Source of the DNA: Catenulispora pinistramenti
GTDB taxonomy: Bacteria; Actinomycetota; Actinomycetes; Streptomycetales; Catenulisporaceae
NCBI RefSeq assembly: GCF_018274385.1
Contig: NZ_JAAFYZ010000067.1
Span: forward strand, 1-44,351
Reading direction: 5' to 3'
Length of the DNA: 44,351 nt
Position 1 is the first letter of the stretch. Every line of letters begins with the position of its first letter. A program made the translations under genes and the position numbers. Below the pieces are notes generated by a model. The model was not told the DNA's origin, searched no databases, and saw only the letters and a program-made list of their open reading frames with translations. Below are positions 14,806 through 23,049 of the stretch, piece by piece.

Positions 14806-15231
14806 ATGCCTTATGCCAAGGATCCCCGTGTCGATGCCTACATCGACGCCCTGCCCGGGTGGCAGCGGGACGTCTGCCACCAGGTGCGCGACCTCGTCCA
14901 CGCGGCCGACCCGGAAGTCGAGGAGACCGTCAAGCGCACCGTGCAGCCCTATTTCGTGCTCAAGGGGAACGTCTGCGCGCTGCTGGGGACCAAGGACCAC
15001 GTCAACGTCTTCCTCTACGACGGGGCGATCGTGCCGGACCCCGACGGCATCATCACCGGCGGCCATGACAACAAGACCGCGCGCTGCGTCGCCGTGTACG
15101 AGGGCGAAGACCTCCCGGCCGGGCCGCTGGCCGCCATGTTCGCGCAGATCGTCGCGAACAACCGGGCCGGCGGCTGGCGCAAACTCAAAGCCCAGGCCAC
15201 CGGCGCCGGCGGGGAGGGGTCCCCGGCCTGA
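14806..15231 (+). CDS. DUF1801 / YdhG-like protein
   Basis: A 141-residue small soluble protein: MPYAKDPRVDAYIDALPGWQRDVCHQVRDLVHAADPEVEETVK, then PYFVLKGNVCALLGTKDHVNVFLYDGA. This is the DUF1801 fold (YdhG/YjbR-like; frataxin-like structure), whose cellular role is unclear. The C-terminus (KLKAQATGAGGEGSPA) is short and disordered. ATG 14806 is the only sensible start. It is followed 40 bp later by a thioesterase gene in the same direction. Confidence 0.82.
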   Translation: MPYAKDPRVDAYIDALPGWQRDVCHQVRDLVHAADPEVEETVKRTVQPYFVLKGNVCALLGTKDHVNVFLYDGAIVPDPDGIITGGHDNKTARCVAVYEGEDLPAGPLAAMFAQIVANNRAGGWRKLKAQATGAGGEGSPA

Positions 15232-15271
15232 AACTTGACGCCGGGCCCCGCGCACCGCTCAATGGTCGTCC

Positions 15272-15685
15272 ATGGTCACCCTCGACATCGACACGGCGCG
15301 CAAGGTGCTCGCCGCCCAACCGTTCAGCGTTCTCCTAGGGGCTCGGGTGGAGGTCTTCGAGAAGGGACGCGCGATCCTGGCGGTCCCCATCCGCGAGGAT
15401 CTGAAGCAGCAGAACGGGTTTCTGCACGGCGGCGTGCTCGCCTACGCCGCCGACAACGCCATCACCTTCGCCGCCGGTACGACGCTGGGCCCGGAAGTGC
15501 TCACCAGCGGCGTCACCATCAGCTACGTGCGCCCCGCGTCCGGGACCACGCTGCTGGCCGAGGCCGAGGTGACGTATACCGGACGCCGCCAGGCCGTGTG
15601 CCGGTGCGACCTGTACGCCGTGGCGGAGGACGGCGCACAGGTGCTCAGCGCGGTGGCTCAGGGCTCTGTGCTCTGCGTGTCCTGA
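15272..15685 (+). CDS. PaaI-family hotdog thioesterase
   Basis: A 137-residue hotdog-fold protein, predicted to hydrolyse acyl-CoA thioesters in the cytoplasm. The signature is LKQQNGFLHGGVLAYAADNAITFAAGTTLG, where NGFLHGG and the following Asp are the usual active-site region. VTISYVRPASGTTLLAEAEVTYTGRRQAVCRCDLYA follows, as in PaaI. The length is typical. It is transcribed with the DUF1801 gene and ends before a pair of terminators. Its neighbour on the other strand (15893-16357) is a second hotdog protein. Confidence 0.88.
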   Translation: MVTLDIDTARKVLAAQPFSVLLGARVEVFEKGRAILAVPIREDLKQQNGFLHGGVLAYAADNAITFAAGTTLGPEVLTSGVTISYVRPASGTTLLAEAEVTYTGRRQAVCRCDLYAVAEDGAQVLSAVAQGSVLCVS

Positions 15686-15750
15686 CGGCTCTGCGGGTCC
15701 TGAGAGTTGTCCATGCCCTGACGAGGTTTGAAGAGTCCTGACGATTCCGC

Positions 15751-15773
15751 GGGTCCGGAGCGTTTCCGGACCC
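15751..15773. terminator. Terminator hairpin 1 between convergent genes
   Basis: GGGTCCGGA-GCGTT-TCCGGACCC is a perfect 9-bp stem with a 5-nt loop, 65 bp after the PaaI-type gene. Confidence 0.7.
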
Positions 15774-15784
15774 TGAATCGCGCC

Positions 15785-15821
15785 CGGGTCCGCCGGACCG
15801 TAAGATCGTCCGGCGGGCCCG
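15785..15821. terminator. Terminator hairpin 2 between convergent genes
   Basis: CGGGTCCGCCGGAC (15785-15798) pairs with GTCCGGCGGGCCCG (15808-15821) through 14 pairs with one G-T and a 9-nt loop. With the hairpin at 15751 it insulates the two convergent thioesterase genes. Confidence 0.7.
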
Positions 15822-15892
15822 CGTACCGAGGAAAAGCAACTTAATCAGCGGCTGCGGCGTTCTATGAGTGAGTGCTAGTTGTCGAGTAAGTG

Positions 15893-16357
15893 CTAGCTGT
15901 TGGGCCGCAGCGTCCAGACGATGGTCATCTCGCCGGTCACGGCGTCGTCGACGTCGCGCTGGATGGCGACGTGGATCGGGAACTCGGGGCGGGTGCCGCC
16001 CTTGAGCTCGGCCACGATGTCGTCCACGGGGCGGCCGAGCGTGGCGGTGGCTGTGACGTCACCGCGCGCGACCTTCTTGAAGTCGATGGTGGCGGTGGTG
16101 GGCAGGGGGGTGGCTTCAGCCATGAGGTGGCCGAACGCGGCGGTGACGATCGCGCCGGAGGCGGACTCGGCCAGCGTGAACATCGCGCCGGCGTGCGGTC
16201 CGCCGACGTGGTTCCGGTACGCGGCCTGGTCGCGGAACTTCAGCACGGCGCGCTGCGCGGTGGTCTCGACGTACTCCAGCGCCAGCGTGCCGACCATGGG
16301 GACGGCGGCGGTCAGGAAGGCGCCGACGTCGAAGGGCTCTTGTTCTGCTGCGGTCAT
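15893..16357 (-). CDS. DUF4442 / hotdog-fold thioesterase-like protein
   Basis: A 154-residue hotdog protein: VGTLALEYVETTAQRAVLKFRDQAAYRNHVGGPHAGAMFTLAESASGAIVTAAFG, then TIDFKKVARGDVTATATL. The NHVGGPHAGAMFTLAE segment corresponds to the active-site helix of PaaI/YiiD-like proteins. It probably acts on acyl-CoA or acyl-ACP, but DUF4442 members are not well characterised. It starts 9 bp after the stop of the nickel/cobalt permease and should be in its transcript, perhaps incidentally. Confidence 0.82.
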   Translation of the reverse strand: MTAAEQEPFDVGAFLTAAVPMVGTLALEYVETTAQRAVLKFRDQAAYRNHVGGPHAGAMFTLAESASGAIVTAAFGHLMAEATPLPTTATIDFKKVARGDVTATATLGRPVDDIVAELKGGTRPEFPIHVAIQRDVDDAVTGEMTIVWTLRPNS

Positions 16358-16366
16358 GCCATGATC

Positions 16367-17563
16367 CTACTGGTCGGTAACTTCCTCGGCCACCGGCAGC
16401 GCGGCGGTCCACTTGTCCTCGATCCGGCCGAACTTCCACACGGCCATCGCGGCCAGCCAGACCAGCAGGAACATCCCGACGATGGCGAACCCGATGCTGT
16501 TCAGGTCGACGGTGGCGATCCAGTCCCAGAAGCCGCCGGTCAGGTTCAGCTTGTCCTGCAGGATGCTCAGCAGCTCGATGGTGCCGATGATCAGCGCCAC
16601 GGCCACCGACAGCCCGGTGATCGTCAGGTTGTAGAAGACCTTGCGGACCGGCTTGGAGAAGGCCCAGCCGTAGGCGAAGTTCATGAACGAGCCGTCGATG
16701 GTGTCCAGCAGCGACATGCCGGCGGCGAACAGGACCGGCAGGCACATCACCGCGTACCAGGGCAGGCCGGAGGCCACCGAGGTGCCGGCCAGGACCAGCA
16801 GGCCGACCTCGGTCACGGTGTCGAAGCCCAGTCCGAACAGCACCCCGACCGGGTAGATCTGCCACGGCTTGTTGACCGCCTTCATCGCCCGGCCCAGGAA
16901 CCGGTTCATCAGGCCGCGGTTGTTGAGGTGTTCCTCGAGCGTGGCCTCGTCGAACTGGCCCCGGCGCATCTGCCGGAACACCTTCAGGATCCCGACCAGC
17001 ACGACCAGGTTGATGATCGCGATCAGGTACAGGAACGAGCCGGAGACCGCGGTCCCGATCAGTCCGCCGAAGTTGTGCAGCTCGGACTTGTCGTCGGACA
17101 GCTGCACGCCCAGGCCCTTCAGGCCCAGGCCCAGCAGCAGCGTCAGCAGGACCACGATCGTGGAGTGGCCCAGGGAGAACCAGAAGCCGACCGACAGCGG
17201 GCGCTTGCCCTCGGCCATCAGCTTGCGGGTGGTGTTGTCGATGGCCGCGATGTGGTCGGCGTCGAAGGCGTGCCGCATGCCCAGGGTGTAGGCGGTCAGG
17301 CCGGTGCCGAAGCCGAACAGCCCGCCCTGCAGCTTGTAGTGGCCCGGCACCACGATCGCGGCCAGGATGCCCCAGCCGACCACGTGCAGCAGCGCGATGA
17401 AGCCGAACATCCCGCCCATCCGGCCCCACTCGGCCGGGGTCAGGCTGGCCCGGATCCGGGCCAGCCGGGAGCCGCCGGCCGCGGTGCCGCCCGCGCCGCC
17501 GGTACCCGGGGTCGCGGGGCCCGCGCCGGTGCCTTCAGTGCCACCTGCTGTGGTCGCGGTCAT
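16367..17563 (-). CDS. NiCoT-family nickel/cobalt permease
   Basis: A 398-residue membrane permease of the HoxN/NixA/HupN family, taking up Ni2+ or Co2+ with high affinity. The diagnostic TM2 motif is present: RHAFDADHIAAIDNTTRK with His98, Asp103 and His104 (HX4DH). LGFDTVTEVGLL and SLLDTIDGSFMNFAYGWAF are further family motifs. About eight membrane segments are visible. The N-terminal 35 residues are a Gly/Thr/Ala-rich tail. Two abutting Nur-like boxes lie 79-112 bp upstream, so nickel-dependent repression is expected. This argues for nickel (for NiSOD, urease or hydrogenase) over cobalt. Confidence 0.93.
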   Translation of the reverse strand: MTATTAGGTEGTGAGPATPGTGGAGGTAAGGSRLARIRASLTPAEWGRMGGMFGFIALLHVVGWGILAAIVVPGHYKLQGGLFGFGTGLTAYTLGMRHAFDADHIAAIDNTTRKLMAEGKRPLSVGFWFSLGHSTIVVLLTLLLGLGLKGLGVQLSDDKSELHNFGGLIGTAVSGSFLYLIAIINLVVLVGILKVFRQMRRGQFDEATLEEHLNNRGLMNRFLGRAMKAVNKPWQIYPVGVLFGLGFDTVTEVGLLVLAGTSVASGLPWYAVMCLPVLFAAGMSLLDTIDGSFMNFAYGWAFSKPVRKVFYNLTITGLSVAVALIIGTIELLSILQDKLNLTGGFWDWIATVDLNSIGFAIVGMFLLVWLAAMAVWKFGRIEDKWTAALPVAEEVTDQ

Positions 17564-17641
17564 GGCGCTGGACGCTCCCTGGGGTCGAAAAGCGGTACGC
17601 CGCCGGGGTCGGCGGCCGGGGAGGACACCCGCCCGCCCCGG

Positions 17642-17658
17642 TTGCGATTATTTTGCAG
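17642..17658. promoter_or_regulatory. Nur-like box 1
   Basis: TTGCGA-TTATT-TTGCAG fits the published Nur consensus tTGCaa-N5-ttGCAA of Streptomyces with the key TGC/GCA bases kept. It directly abuts box 2. Confidence 0.65.
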
Positions 17659-17675
17659 TTGCGAAGAGTTCGCAA
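17659..17675. promoter_or_regulatory. Nur-like box 2
   Basis: TTGCGA-AGAGT-TCGCAA is a perfect inverted repeat fitting tTGCaa-N5-ttGCAA. With box 1 it forms a 34-bp operator upstream of the nickel/cobalt permease. The divergent penicillin-binding protein gene starts 175 bp to the right. Confidence 0.75.
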
Positions 17676-17850
17676 CTAGTCGTCGGGGAAGCGCGAGGTG
17701 GCGGACGGTGACGAGAGATGGATCACGTCCGATTCCCCCCGATATTTTCGCTTTCTTCAGATCGCGATGTTCTGATGTGTTGACGTTCGACGACAATGAC
17801 CGCAAGGGATCGGCCGGCTCGGCAGGTGCCTGGACAAGGAGCCGTCTTCC

Positions 17851-20145
17851 ATGGCCCTGGGTGGGAAACGAGTGATCGACTATCCCCGCCGCGGCAAGAC
17901 CGGGGTGCGCCGCTGGCTGCCGTCCTGGCGGCTGGTGGCCTCCACGCTGATCGCGTTCGTGCTGCTGGTCACCGGCGGTGCCTGGGCGGTCTACGCGTCG
18001 GTCCAGATCCCGCCGATGAACGAGGCGGTGACCCAGCAGCACCTGACCGTGCTCGACGACCACGGCGTGGTGCTCGGCCGCCGCGGTCCGGAGATCCGCC
18101 AGGACGTCCCGCTGGCCCAGGTCCCGGTCCCGGTGCAGGACTCGTTCCTGTCGGCCGAGGACCGCAACTTCTGGTCCGACGGCGCGATCTCGGTCACCGG
18201 CACGGCCCGCGCCCTGGTCAACGACCTCGGCGGCGGCTCCACGCAGGGCGGCTCCACGATCACCCAGCAGTACGTGAAGAACGCCTACCTCACCGACGAG
18301 CGCACCCTGACCCGCAAGGCCAAGGAAGCGGTCATAGCCCTGAAGATCTCCCAGCAGCAGTCCAAGTCCCAGATCCTTCAGGGCTACCTCAACACCGTGT
18401 ACTTCGGCCGCGGCGCCTCCGGCGTCGAGATGGGCGCCCGGGCCTGGTTCAACAAGGACGTCGGCCAGCTGAGCGTGGCCGAGGGCGCGGTGATGGCCGC
18501 GCTGGTGAACGCGCCGTCCTACTATGAGCTGGCGCCCAAGGACCCGACCGTGATGGCCAAGCTCCAGGCCCGCTGGAACTACGTGCTCGACGGCCTGGTC
18601 AAGATGGGCAAACTGAGCCCGGCCGACCGCGCCGCGCAGCAGTTCCCGGCCCTGGCGCTGTGGCCCCGGCCCAGCAGCCAGACCGACGACCAGTCCCCGT
18701 ACCTGGTCGAGGCGGCGATCAGCGAGGCCGAGCAGAAGACCGGTCTGACCCGGGACCAGCTGGTCACCGGCGGCTACACCATCTACACCACCTTCGACGC
18801 CAAGATGCAGGACGACGCGGCGGCCGCGGTGCAGGCGCAGATCACCAGCCAGCTCAAGCCGGGTACCCGCGCGGTGGACGCCAACGTGCACACCTCGATC
18901 GCCACCGTCGTCCCCGGCGACGGCGCGGTGCGCGTCCTGTACGGCGGCGACGATTACGCCAAGCAGGCCTTCAACGCCTCCTGGCAGGGCACGCTGTCCC
19001 CGGGCTCGTCGTTCAAGACCTTCGCCCTGGCCGCCTACCTGCAAAACGGCGGCACCGTCGGCGACACCTTCGACGGCGACTCGCCCTACCAGGTCCCGAA
19101 CTCCGACGCGGTGATCCCGAACGAGGGCGGCACCAGCTACGGCCAGGTCTCGGTGCAGGACGCGCTGAACCAGTCGATCAACACGGTGTTCGTCAAGATG
19201 GGCCAGCAGATCGGGATGAGCAAGGTGGCCGACGCGGCGCGCGCCGCCGGCGTCCCGGTGACCGCCCAGGAGCAGTCGCTGCCCGCCCTGCCGCTGGGGG
19301 TGGTGGCCACCAACCCCGAGACGATGGCCGCGGCCTACGGCACCTTCGCCGCGCACGGCCAGCAGGTGGACCCGTATACGGTGACCAGCGTCGTGCAGGG
19401 CGACAAGACGGTCTACAAACACCAGAGCCTGGCCAAGCAGGCCTTCACCCCGGGTATCGCCGACGAGGTGACCCAGGCCCTGCAGGGCGTGGTGACCAAC
19501 GGCTCCGGCACCGGCGCGCAGCTGTCCGACGGCCGCGACGTGGCCGGCAAGACCGGCACCACCGACCTGCCGGGCGACGGGACCAAGCTGGGCTCGGTCT
19601 GGTTCGTCGGCTACACCCCGACGCTGTCCACCGCGGTCGCGGTCTGGGGTCAGACCCCCGGCGGCGCGCTGACCACGATCAACGGGATGGCCGGCAAGGA
19701 CACCGTCGGCGGCGGCGCGGTGGCCGCGCCGCTGTGGTCGGCCTACATGAACAAGGCGGTGGCCGGTACGACCGCGCAGCCGTTCACGTTCAGCGCGCAG
19801 AACGGCCAGGCCTCGCCGATGAATCCGGTGAGCCCGTCCTCGGGGGCGACCACGTCCGGCGACGGCACGACGCCGACCCAGAGCGGCACCGGCCAGCCCT
19901 CGCCGCCGGCCCCGACCAACGGCTACCTGCCGTCGAACCCGACCTCGACCACGTCCTCCGGCGGCGGCGCGACGTCGTCGACCACTTCGAAACCGTCGAG
20001 CCCGCAGAGCACGCCGAGTTCGGTGCCGAGCACGTCGCAGTCCGAGCCCTCGGTGCCCTCACTCTCGCTGCCCACCGGCGGGACGATCGGCGGTCCGCTG
20101 CCGCAGGCGAACGGGAACTCCAAGTCCGCGCGTGGCGGGGGTTGA
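17851..20145 (+). CDS. Bifunctional class A penicillin-binding protein
   Basis: A 764-residue peptidoglycan synthase anchored by one TM helix (about 26-50). The GT51 glycosyltransferase domain has FLSAEDRNFWSDGAIS with catalytic Glu103, GGSTITQQYVKNAYL and KAKEAVIALKIS. The transpeptidase domain has PGSSFKTFAL with the acylated Ser386 and Lys389, the SxN motif at Ser442-Asn444 and the KTGT motif at Lys567-Gly569. The last ~115 residues are a Ser/Thr/Pro-rich extracytoplasmic tail common in actinobacterial PBPs. AAGGAG at 17836-17841 supports ATG 17851. It polymerises and cross-links cell-wall glycan outside the membrane. It ends at a strong terminator. Confidence 0.95.
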   Translation: MALGGKRVIDYPRRGKTGVRRWLPSWRLVASTLIAFVLLVTGGAWAVYASVQIPPMNEAVTQQHLTVLDDHGVVLGRRGPEIRQDVPLAQVPVPVQDSFLSAEDRNFWSDGAISVTGTARALVNDLGGGSTQGGSTITQQYVKNAYLTDERTLTRKAKEAVIALKISQQQSKSQILQGYLNTVYFGRGASGVEMGARAWFNKDVGQLSVAEGAVMAALVNAPSYYELAPKDPTVMAKLQARWNYVLDGLVKMGKLSPADRAAQQFPALALWPRPSSQTDDQSPYLVEAAISEAEQKTGLTRDQLVTGGYTIYTTFDAKMQDDAAAAVQAQITSQLKPGTRAVDANVHTSIATVVPGDGAVRVLYGGDDYAKQAFNASWQGTLSPGSSFKTFALAAYLQNGGTVGDTFDGDSPYQVPNSDAVIPNEGGTSYGQVSVQDALNQSINTVFVKMGQQIGMSKVADAARAAGVPVTAQEQSLPALPLGVVATNPETMAAAYGTFAAHGQQVDPYTVTSVVQGDKTVYKHQSLAKQAFTPGIADEVTQALQGVVTNGSGTGAQLSDGRDVAGKTGTTDLPGDGTKLGSVWFVGYTPTLSTAVAVWGQTPGGALTTINGMAGKDTVGGGAVAAPLWSAYMNKAVAGTTAQPFTFSAQNGQASPMNPVSPSSGATTSGDGTTPTQSGTGQPSPPAPTNGYLPSNPTSTTSSGGGATSSTTSKPSSPQSTPSSVPSTSQSEPSVPSLSLPTGGTIGGPLPQANGNSKSARGGG

Positions 20146-20164
20146 AACTGCTGACAGCATGAAT

Positions 20165-20190
20165 GAAGGGCCCGCAGAAGCGGGCCCTTC
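20165..20190. terminator. Bidirectional terminator between PBP and def
   Basis: GAAGGGCCCGC-AGAA-GCGGGCCCTTC is a perfect 11-bp stem with a 4-nt loop, located between the convergent stops at 20145 and 20208. Confidence 0.85.
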
Positions 20191-20207
20191 GACGTGGTCT
20201 GCGCAGT

Positions 20208-20807
20208 TCAGTTGGCGGCGGTCGAGGCCGGTGTCGCGGCCTCGGCGACCGCCGCCTTCTGCGCCTTCTCAGCCTTCTCCGCCTGCATCCGCTCCATCTC
20301 GGCCAGCACGTTCTTGCGCTGTCGCTTGCCGAGCCGGTCGATGTAGAGCCGGCCCTCCAGGTGGTCGAACTCGTGTTGGAGGCAGCGGGCGAAGTAGCCG
20401 GTGCCCTCCACGGTGATCGGCTCGCCCTTGAGGTCCACGCCGGTCACCACGGCGTAGTCGGGGCGGGCCAGTTCGTGGTGCGGGCCGGGGACCGACAGGC
20501 AGCCCTCGGGGGAGTCGTCCAACTGGCGGCGGTCGGCCGGCAGTTCGACCAGGACCGGGTTCACCATGTGGCCGACGTGCTGGACGCCGTCGTCGTCGTT
20601 GCAGTCGTAGACGAACACCCGCAGCGCCACCCCGATCTGGTTCGCGGCCAGGCCCACGCCCTCGGCGGCGTACATCGAGGCGAACATGTCATCGATCAGC
20701 GTCGCGAGCTCGTCGCCGAACTCCTCCACCGGGGCGCAGGGGTGGTGCAGCACCGGATTGCCGACAATGGTGATGGGCCGGACGGTGCCCGAATCGGTGT
20801 GGCTCAT
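20208..20807 (-). CDS. def: Peptide deformylase
   Basis: A 199-residue metalloenzyme that removes the formyl group from nascent polypeptides. All three motifs are intact: motif 1 [12 protein letters not shown], motif 2 EGCLSVPG with metal ligand Cys103, and motif 3 QHEFDHLEG with His145, catalytic Glu146 and His149. A helical, charged C-terminal extension ([26 protein letters not shown]) follows the catalytic core, as in other actinobacterial enzymes. It is divergent from the csoR-like gene and converges on the PBP gene. Confidence 0.96.
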   Translation of the reverse strand: MSHTDSGTVRPITIVGNPVLHHPCAPVEEFGDELATLIDDMFASMYAAEGVGLAANQIGVALRVFVYDCNDDDGVQHVGHMVNPVLVELPADRRQLDDSPEGCLSVPGPHHELARPDYAVVTGVDLKGEPITVEGTGYFARCLQHEFDHLEGRLYIDRLGKRQRKNVLAEMERMQAEKAEKAQKAAVAEAATPASTAAN

Positions 20808-20889
20808 GGCGTTAATCTTACGGGTCGGCGCAGTTCAGCCCGTTACTGTGGGTAGAAGGCGGTGGGAACACCGGAGCCGGCTGACCGGT

Positions 20890-20904
20890 TACCCCATGGG
20901 GGTA
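20890..20904. promoter_or_regulatory. CsoR operator candidate over a -10 element
   Basis: TACCCCATGGGGGTA is a near-perfect palindrome of the type bound by CsoR (arms of TACCCC/GGGGTA). TATGAT at 20903-20908, overlapping its right edge, can serve as -10. It lies 38-53 bp upstream of the csoR start, fitting copper-relieved autorepression. Confidence 0.7.
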
Positions 20905-20942
20905 TGATTCCAGGGCGACGACGACGGATGGGGATGCGGGTC

Positions 20943-21224
20943 ATGCACGGCTACACCGACCGCAAGGACGACTACAACAAGCGGCTGCGCCGCATCGAGG
21001 GGCAGGTGCGGGGCCTGCAGCGGATGGTCGACGAGGACAAGTACTGCATAGACATCCTCACCCAGATCTCCGCGGCCACCAAGGCCCTGCAGTCGGTCGC
21101 GCTCGGGCTGCTGGAGCAGCACGTCGCGCACTGTGTGGCCGACGCGCTGGCCACCGGCGGGCCGGAGGCGGACGCCAAGGTCAAGGAGGCGAACGAGGCG
21201 ATCGCCCGGCTGGTGCGGTCCTGA
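20943..21224 (+). CDS. csoR: CsoR-family copper-sensing repressor
   Basis: A 93-residue all-helical repressor of the CsoR/RcnR family. The family opening KRLRRIEGQVRGLQRMVDEDKYCIDILTQI is followed by LLEQHVAHCVADAL. Cys35, His60 and Cys64 match the Cu(I)-binding triad C-H-C of CsoR, which separates it from formaldehyde- or sulfide-sensing relatives. ATG 20943 is taken as start; ATG 20934 and 20928 are in frame and equally possible. An operator-like palindrome lies upstream. No copper ATPase or copper chaperone gene lies next to it; the SIMPL-domain gene 36 bp downstream is probably co-transcribed. Confidence 0.92.
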   Translation: MHGYTDRKDDYNKRLRRIEGQVRGLQRMVDEDKYCIDILTQISAATKALQSVALGLLEQHVAHCVADALATGGPEADAKVKEANEAIARLVRS

Positions 21225-21260
21225 GACGCCGATCCGGCGCCGCTGCGGCAGACTGGGGGC

Positions 21261-21962
21261 ATGCCGGAAGCAGCCCCCAGCACCACCGCGAGCACCACCC
21301 CCATCATCGTCAGCGTCCGCGGCGAGGCGTCCATCGAGGCGGACCCGGAACTGTGCGAGATCGCCGTCACGGTCAGCGCCCGGGACAAGGACCGCCGCAC
21401 CACCCTGGAACAGCTCACCCAGCGCAACAAGGAACTCCTGGCCCAGCTCAAGGGCACTTACGGCGAGGCCTTGGAGAAGCTGGAGACCGGCCGCATCGCG
21501 GTGTACCCGGAGCACCGCAGCAAGCGCACTGACAAGATCGGGCCGTATCAGGGCTCGGTGCGGGTCCGGGTCGTGGTGAAGGACTTCAACGTCCTGGGCG
21601 AGATGATCACCAACCTCGCCGACGGCCCCGGCCGGTCCCTGGACGGCCCCATCTGGAGCATGCGCCGCGATTCCGAGGTCTACCGCCAGGCCCGTACCGA
21701 GGCGGTCGGCGAGGCGATCCGGCGCGCCCGCGAGTACGCGGACGCGCTGGGTTCGCAGCTCACGGCGTTGTTGGAGCTGGCCGACACCGGGCTGTCGACC
21801 GGCGGGGCCCCGGCGCCGCAGGGGCGGGCCATGTACGCGACGGCCTTCGCCGGACGGGCGCCGGAGGAGGGGCTGCCGGAACTGGACTTGGAGCCGACGC
21901 GGCAGAGCGTGTACGCGGCGGTCGAGGCCCGGTTCTCGGGGACGCAGCCCAAGGGTTTGTAG
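21261..21962 (+). CDS. SIMPL-domain (DUF541) protein
   Basis: A 233-residue protein of the SIMPL/DUF541 family: IIVSVRGEASIEADPELCEIAVTVSARDKDRRTTLEQL at the start, then GSVRVRVVVKDFNVLGEMI, WSMRRDSEVYRQARTEAVGEAIRRAREYADALG and LLELADTG. The family is often periplasmic or exported, but no signal peptide is visible here, so this one is probably cytoplasmic. The function is poorly defined (stress protection in some bacteria). It lies 36 bp after csoR in the same direction, so control by copper is possible. Confidence 0.85.
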   Translation: MPEAAPSTTASTTPIIVSVRGEASIEADPELCEIAVTVSARDKDRRTTLEQLTQRNKELLAQLKGTYGEALEKLETGRIAVYPEHRSKRTDKIGPYQGSVRVRVVVKDFNVLGEMITNLADGPGRSLDGPIWSMRRDSEVYRQARTEAVGEAIRRAREYADALGSQLTALLELADTGLSTGGAPAPQGRAMYATAFAGRAPEEGLPELDLEPTRQSVYAAVEARFSGTQPKGL

Positions 21963-22030
21963 GACCCCGGGGCTTGGAGGAGTTGTAGGAATCGCAGCGG
22001 GCGCGGCGGCACTGACGCGCTCGGCGCGGA

Positions 22031-22942
22031 TCAGACGGTGGCGGTCGCGGTCGCGGTCACGGCCGCCGAAGTCGCAGCAGTTGTCGCGGTCGCAGTCGCA
22101 GCGGTGCCGGCTGCGGCCTGCGGCTGCTGAGCTGGCGAACCCGCCCCGCCGATGTTCCGGTCCAGGAACTCCCGCACCATGGCGCCGAGTTCGGCGGCGT
22201 GCGTGATGTAGAAGTCGTGGTGCCCGTCGACGACGGCGAGCTCGGTCTGCGGCCGGCGCCGGGCCATCTCCGCTGCCTGTTCCGGCGGGATGATCGGGCT
22301 GCGGCCGCCGCGGATCACCACCATCGGCTGCTGGACGGCGGCGAACTCGTCCCACCAGTCCCCGATGATTCCTTCCTTGACCGCCGCTATGTCGGCGGCC
22401 TGCCACAGGAAGCGCCAGCCGTCCGGCTCCTCCACGACGCTCTCCAGGAAGTGCCGGGGCTCGTCGATGAAGTCCAGGGCCGCGATCAGGGCCCGCAGGC
22501 TGGGGAAGCGTGCCGGGAAGTTGTTGAACGCGGTGTTGGCCGGGGCGTGGAACGAGACCGGCGCGTCGACCGAGATCACGGCCGAGGTCAGCTCCGGGTG
22601 GCGTGCGGCGACCTGGTAGGCGTTCATGCCGCCCAGGGAGTGGCCGACCATCGCCACCGGGCCCAGGTCCAGGTGCTCGATCAGGGCGGTGATGTCGCCG
22701 ATGAAGGCCTGGCGGCCGTAGTCCGAGGCGTGATCGGACAAGCCGTGGCCGCGTTGGTCCAGGGCGATGACCCGGTAGCCGGGGCCGCGCTGGTCCGGGC
22801 CGAGGTGGTCGGCCAGCCCGAGCATGGAGCGGCCACGGCCGTAGGCGCCGTGCAGCGCCAGGACCGGACGGCCGGCGCCGCCGGTGTCGAGGTAGGCGAG
22901 TCGGATGCCGTCGTGGGTGCGGAAGTACTGGGTGCTCGTCAT
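22031..22942 (-). CDS. Alpha/beta-hydrolase
   Basis: A 303-residue alpha/beta-fold hydrolase. The oxyanion segment is LALHGAYGRGRSM, the strand-helix region reads ALDQRGHGLSDH, the nucleophile elbow is MVGHSLGGMNAY, and the distal histidine is in VVDGHHDFY. The acid residue is not obvious: the strand after the cap reads VVIRGGRSPIIPPEQA, where an Asp would be expected near RSP. This resembles haloalkane-dehalogenase/epoxide-hydrolase-like esterases. The last ~30 residues are an Ala/Thr/Val low-complexity tail (TATATTAATSAAVTATATATV). It is divergent from the PadR gene with an operator array in between and is probably its target. Confidence 0.85.
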   Translation of the reverse strand: MTSTQYFRTHDGIRLAYLDTGGAGRPVLALHGAYGRGRSMLGLADHLGPDQRGPGYRVIALDQRGHGLSDHASDYGRQAFIGDITALIEHLDLGPVAMVGHSLGGMNAYQVAARHPELTSAVISVDAPVSFHAPANTAFNNFPARFPSLRALIAALDFIDEPRHFLESVVEEPDGWRFLWQAADIAAVKEGIIGDWWDEFAAVQQPMVVIRGGRSPIIPPEQAAEMARRRPQTELAVVDGHHDFYITHAAELGAMVREFLDRNIGGAGSPAQQPQAAAGTAATATATTAATSAAVTATATATV

Positions 22943-22948
22943 GACTAT

Positions 22949-22984
22949 AACTCTATAAGAGTTAACTCTATTCGTGTCAACTCT
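22949..22984. promoter_or_regulatory. Operator array of AACTCT half-sites (15-bp phase)
   Basis: AACTCT starts at 22949, 22964 and 22979, exactly 15 bp apart. The first copy with AGAGTT at 22958-22963 makes a perfect dyad AACTCT-ATA-AGAGTT. The array lies between the divergent hydrolase and PadR genes, six bases from the hydrolase start. Confidence 0.65.
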
Positions 22985-23049
22985 GATCGAGGTATGATTG
23001 GCGGCGTCGCGACCGCCGCGGCGGTGAGCTGTACCGGTTCGGAGGGCCC

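Noticed and set aside
15893..17875. Long open frame on the plus strand, over 600 codons
   Set aside because: It runs antisense to the DUF4442 and NiCoT genes; the translation is His/Gln/Asp-rich low-complexity sequence, a known artefact of GC-rich DNA.
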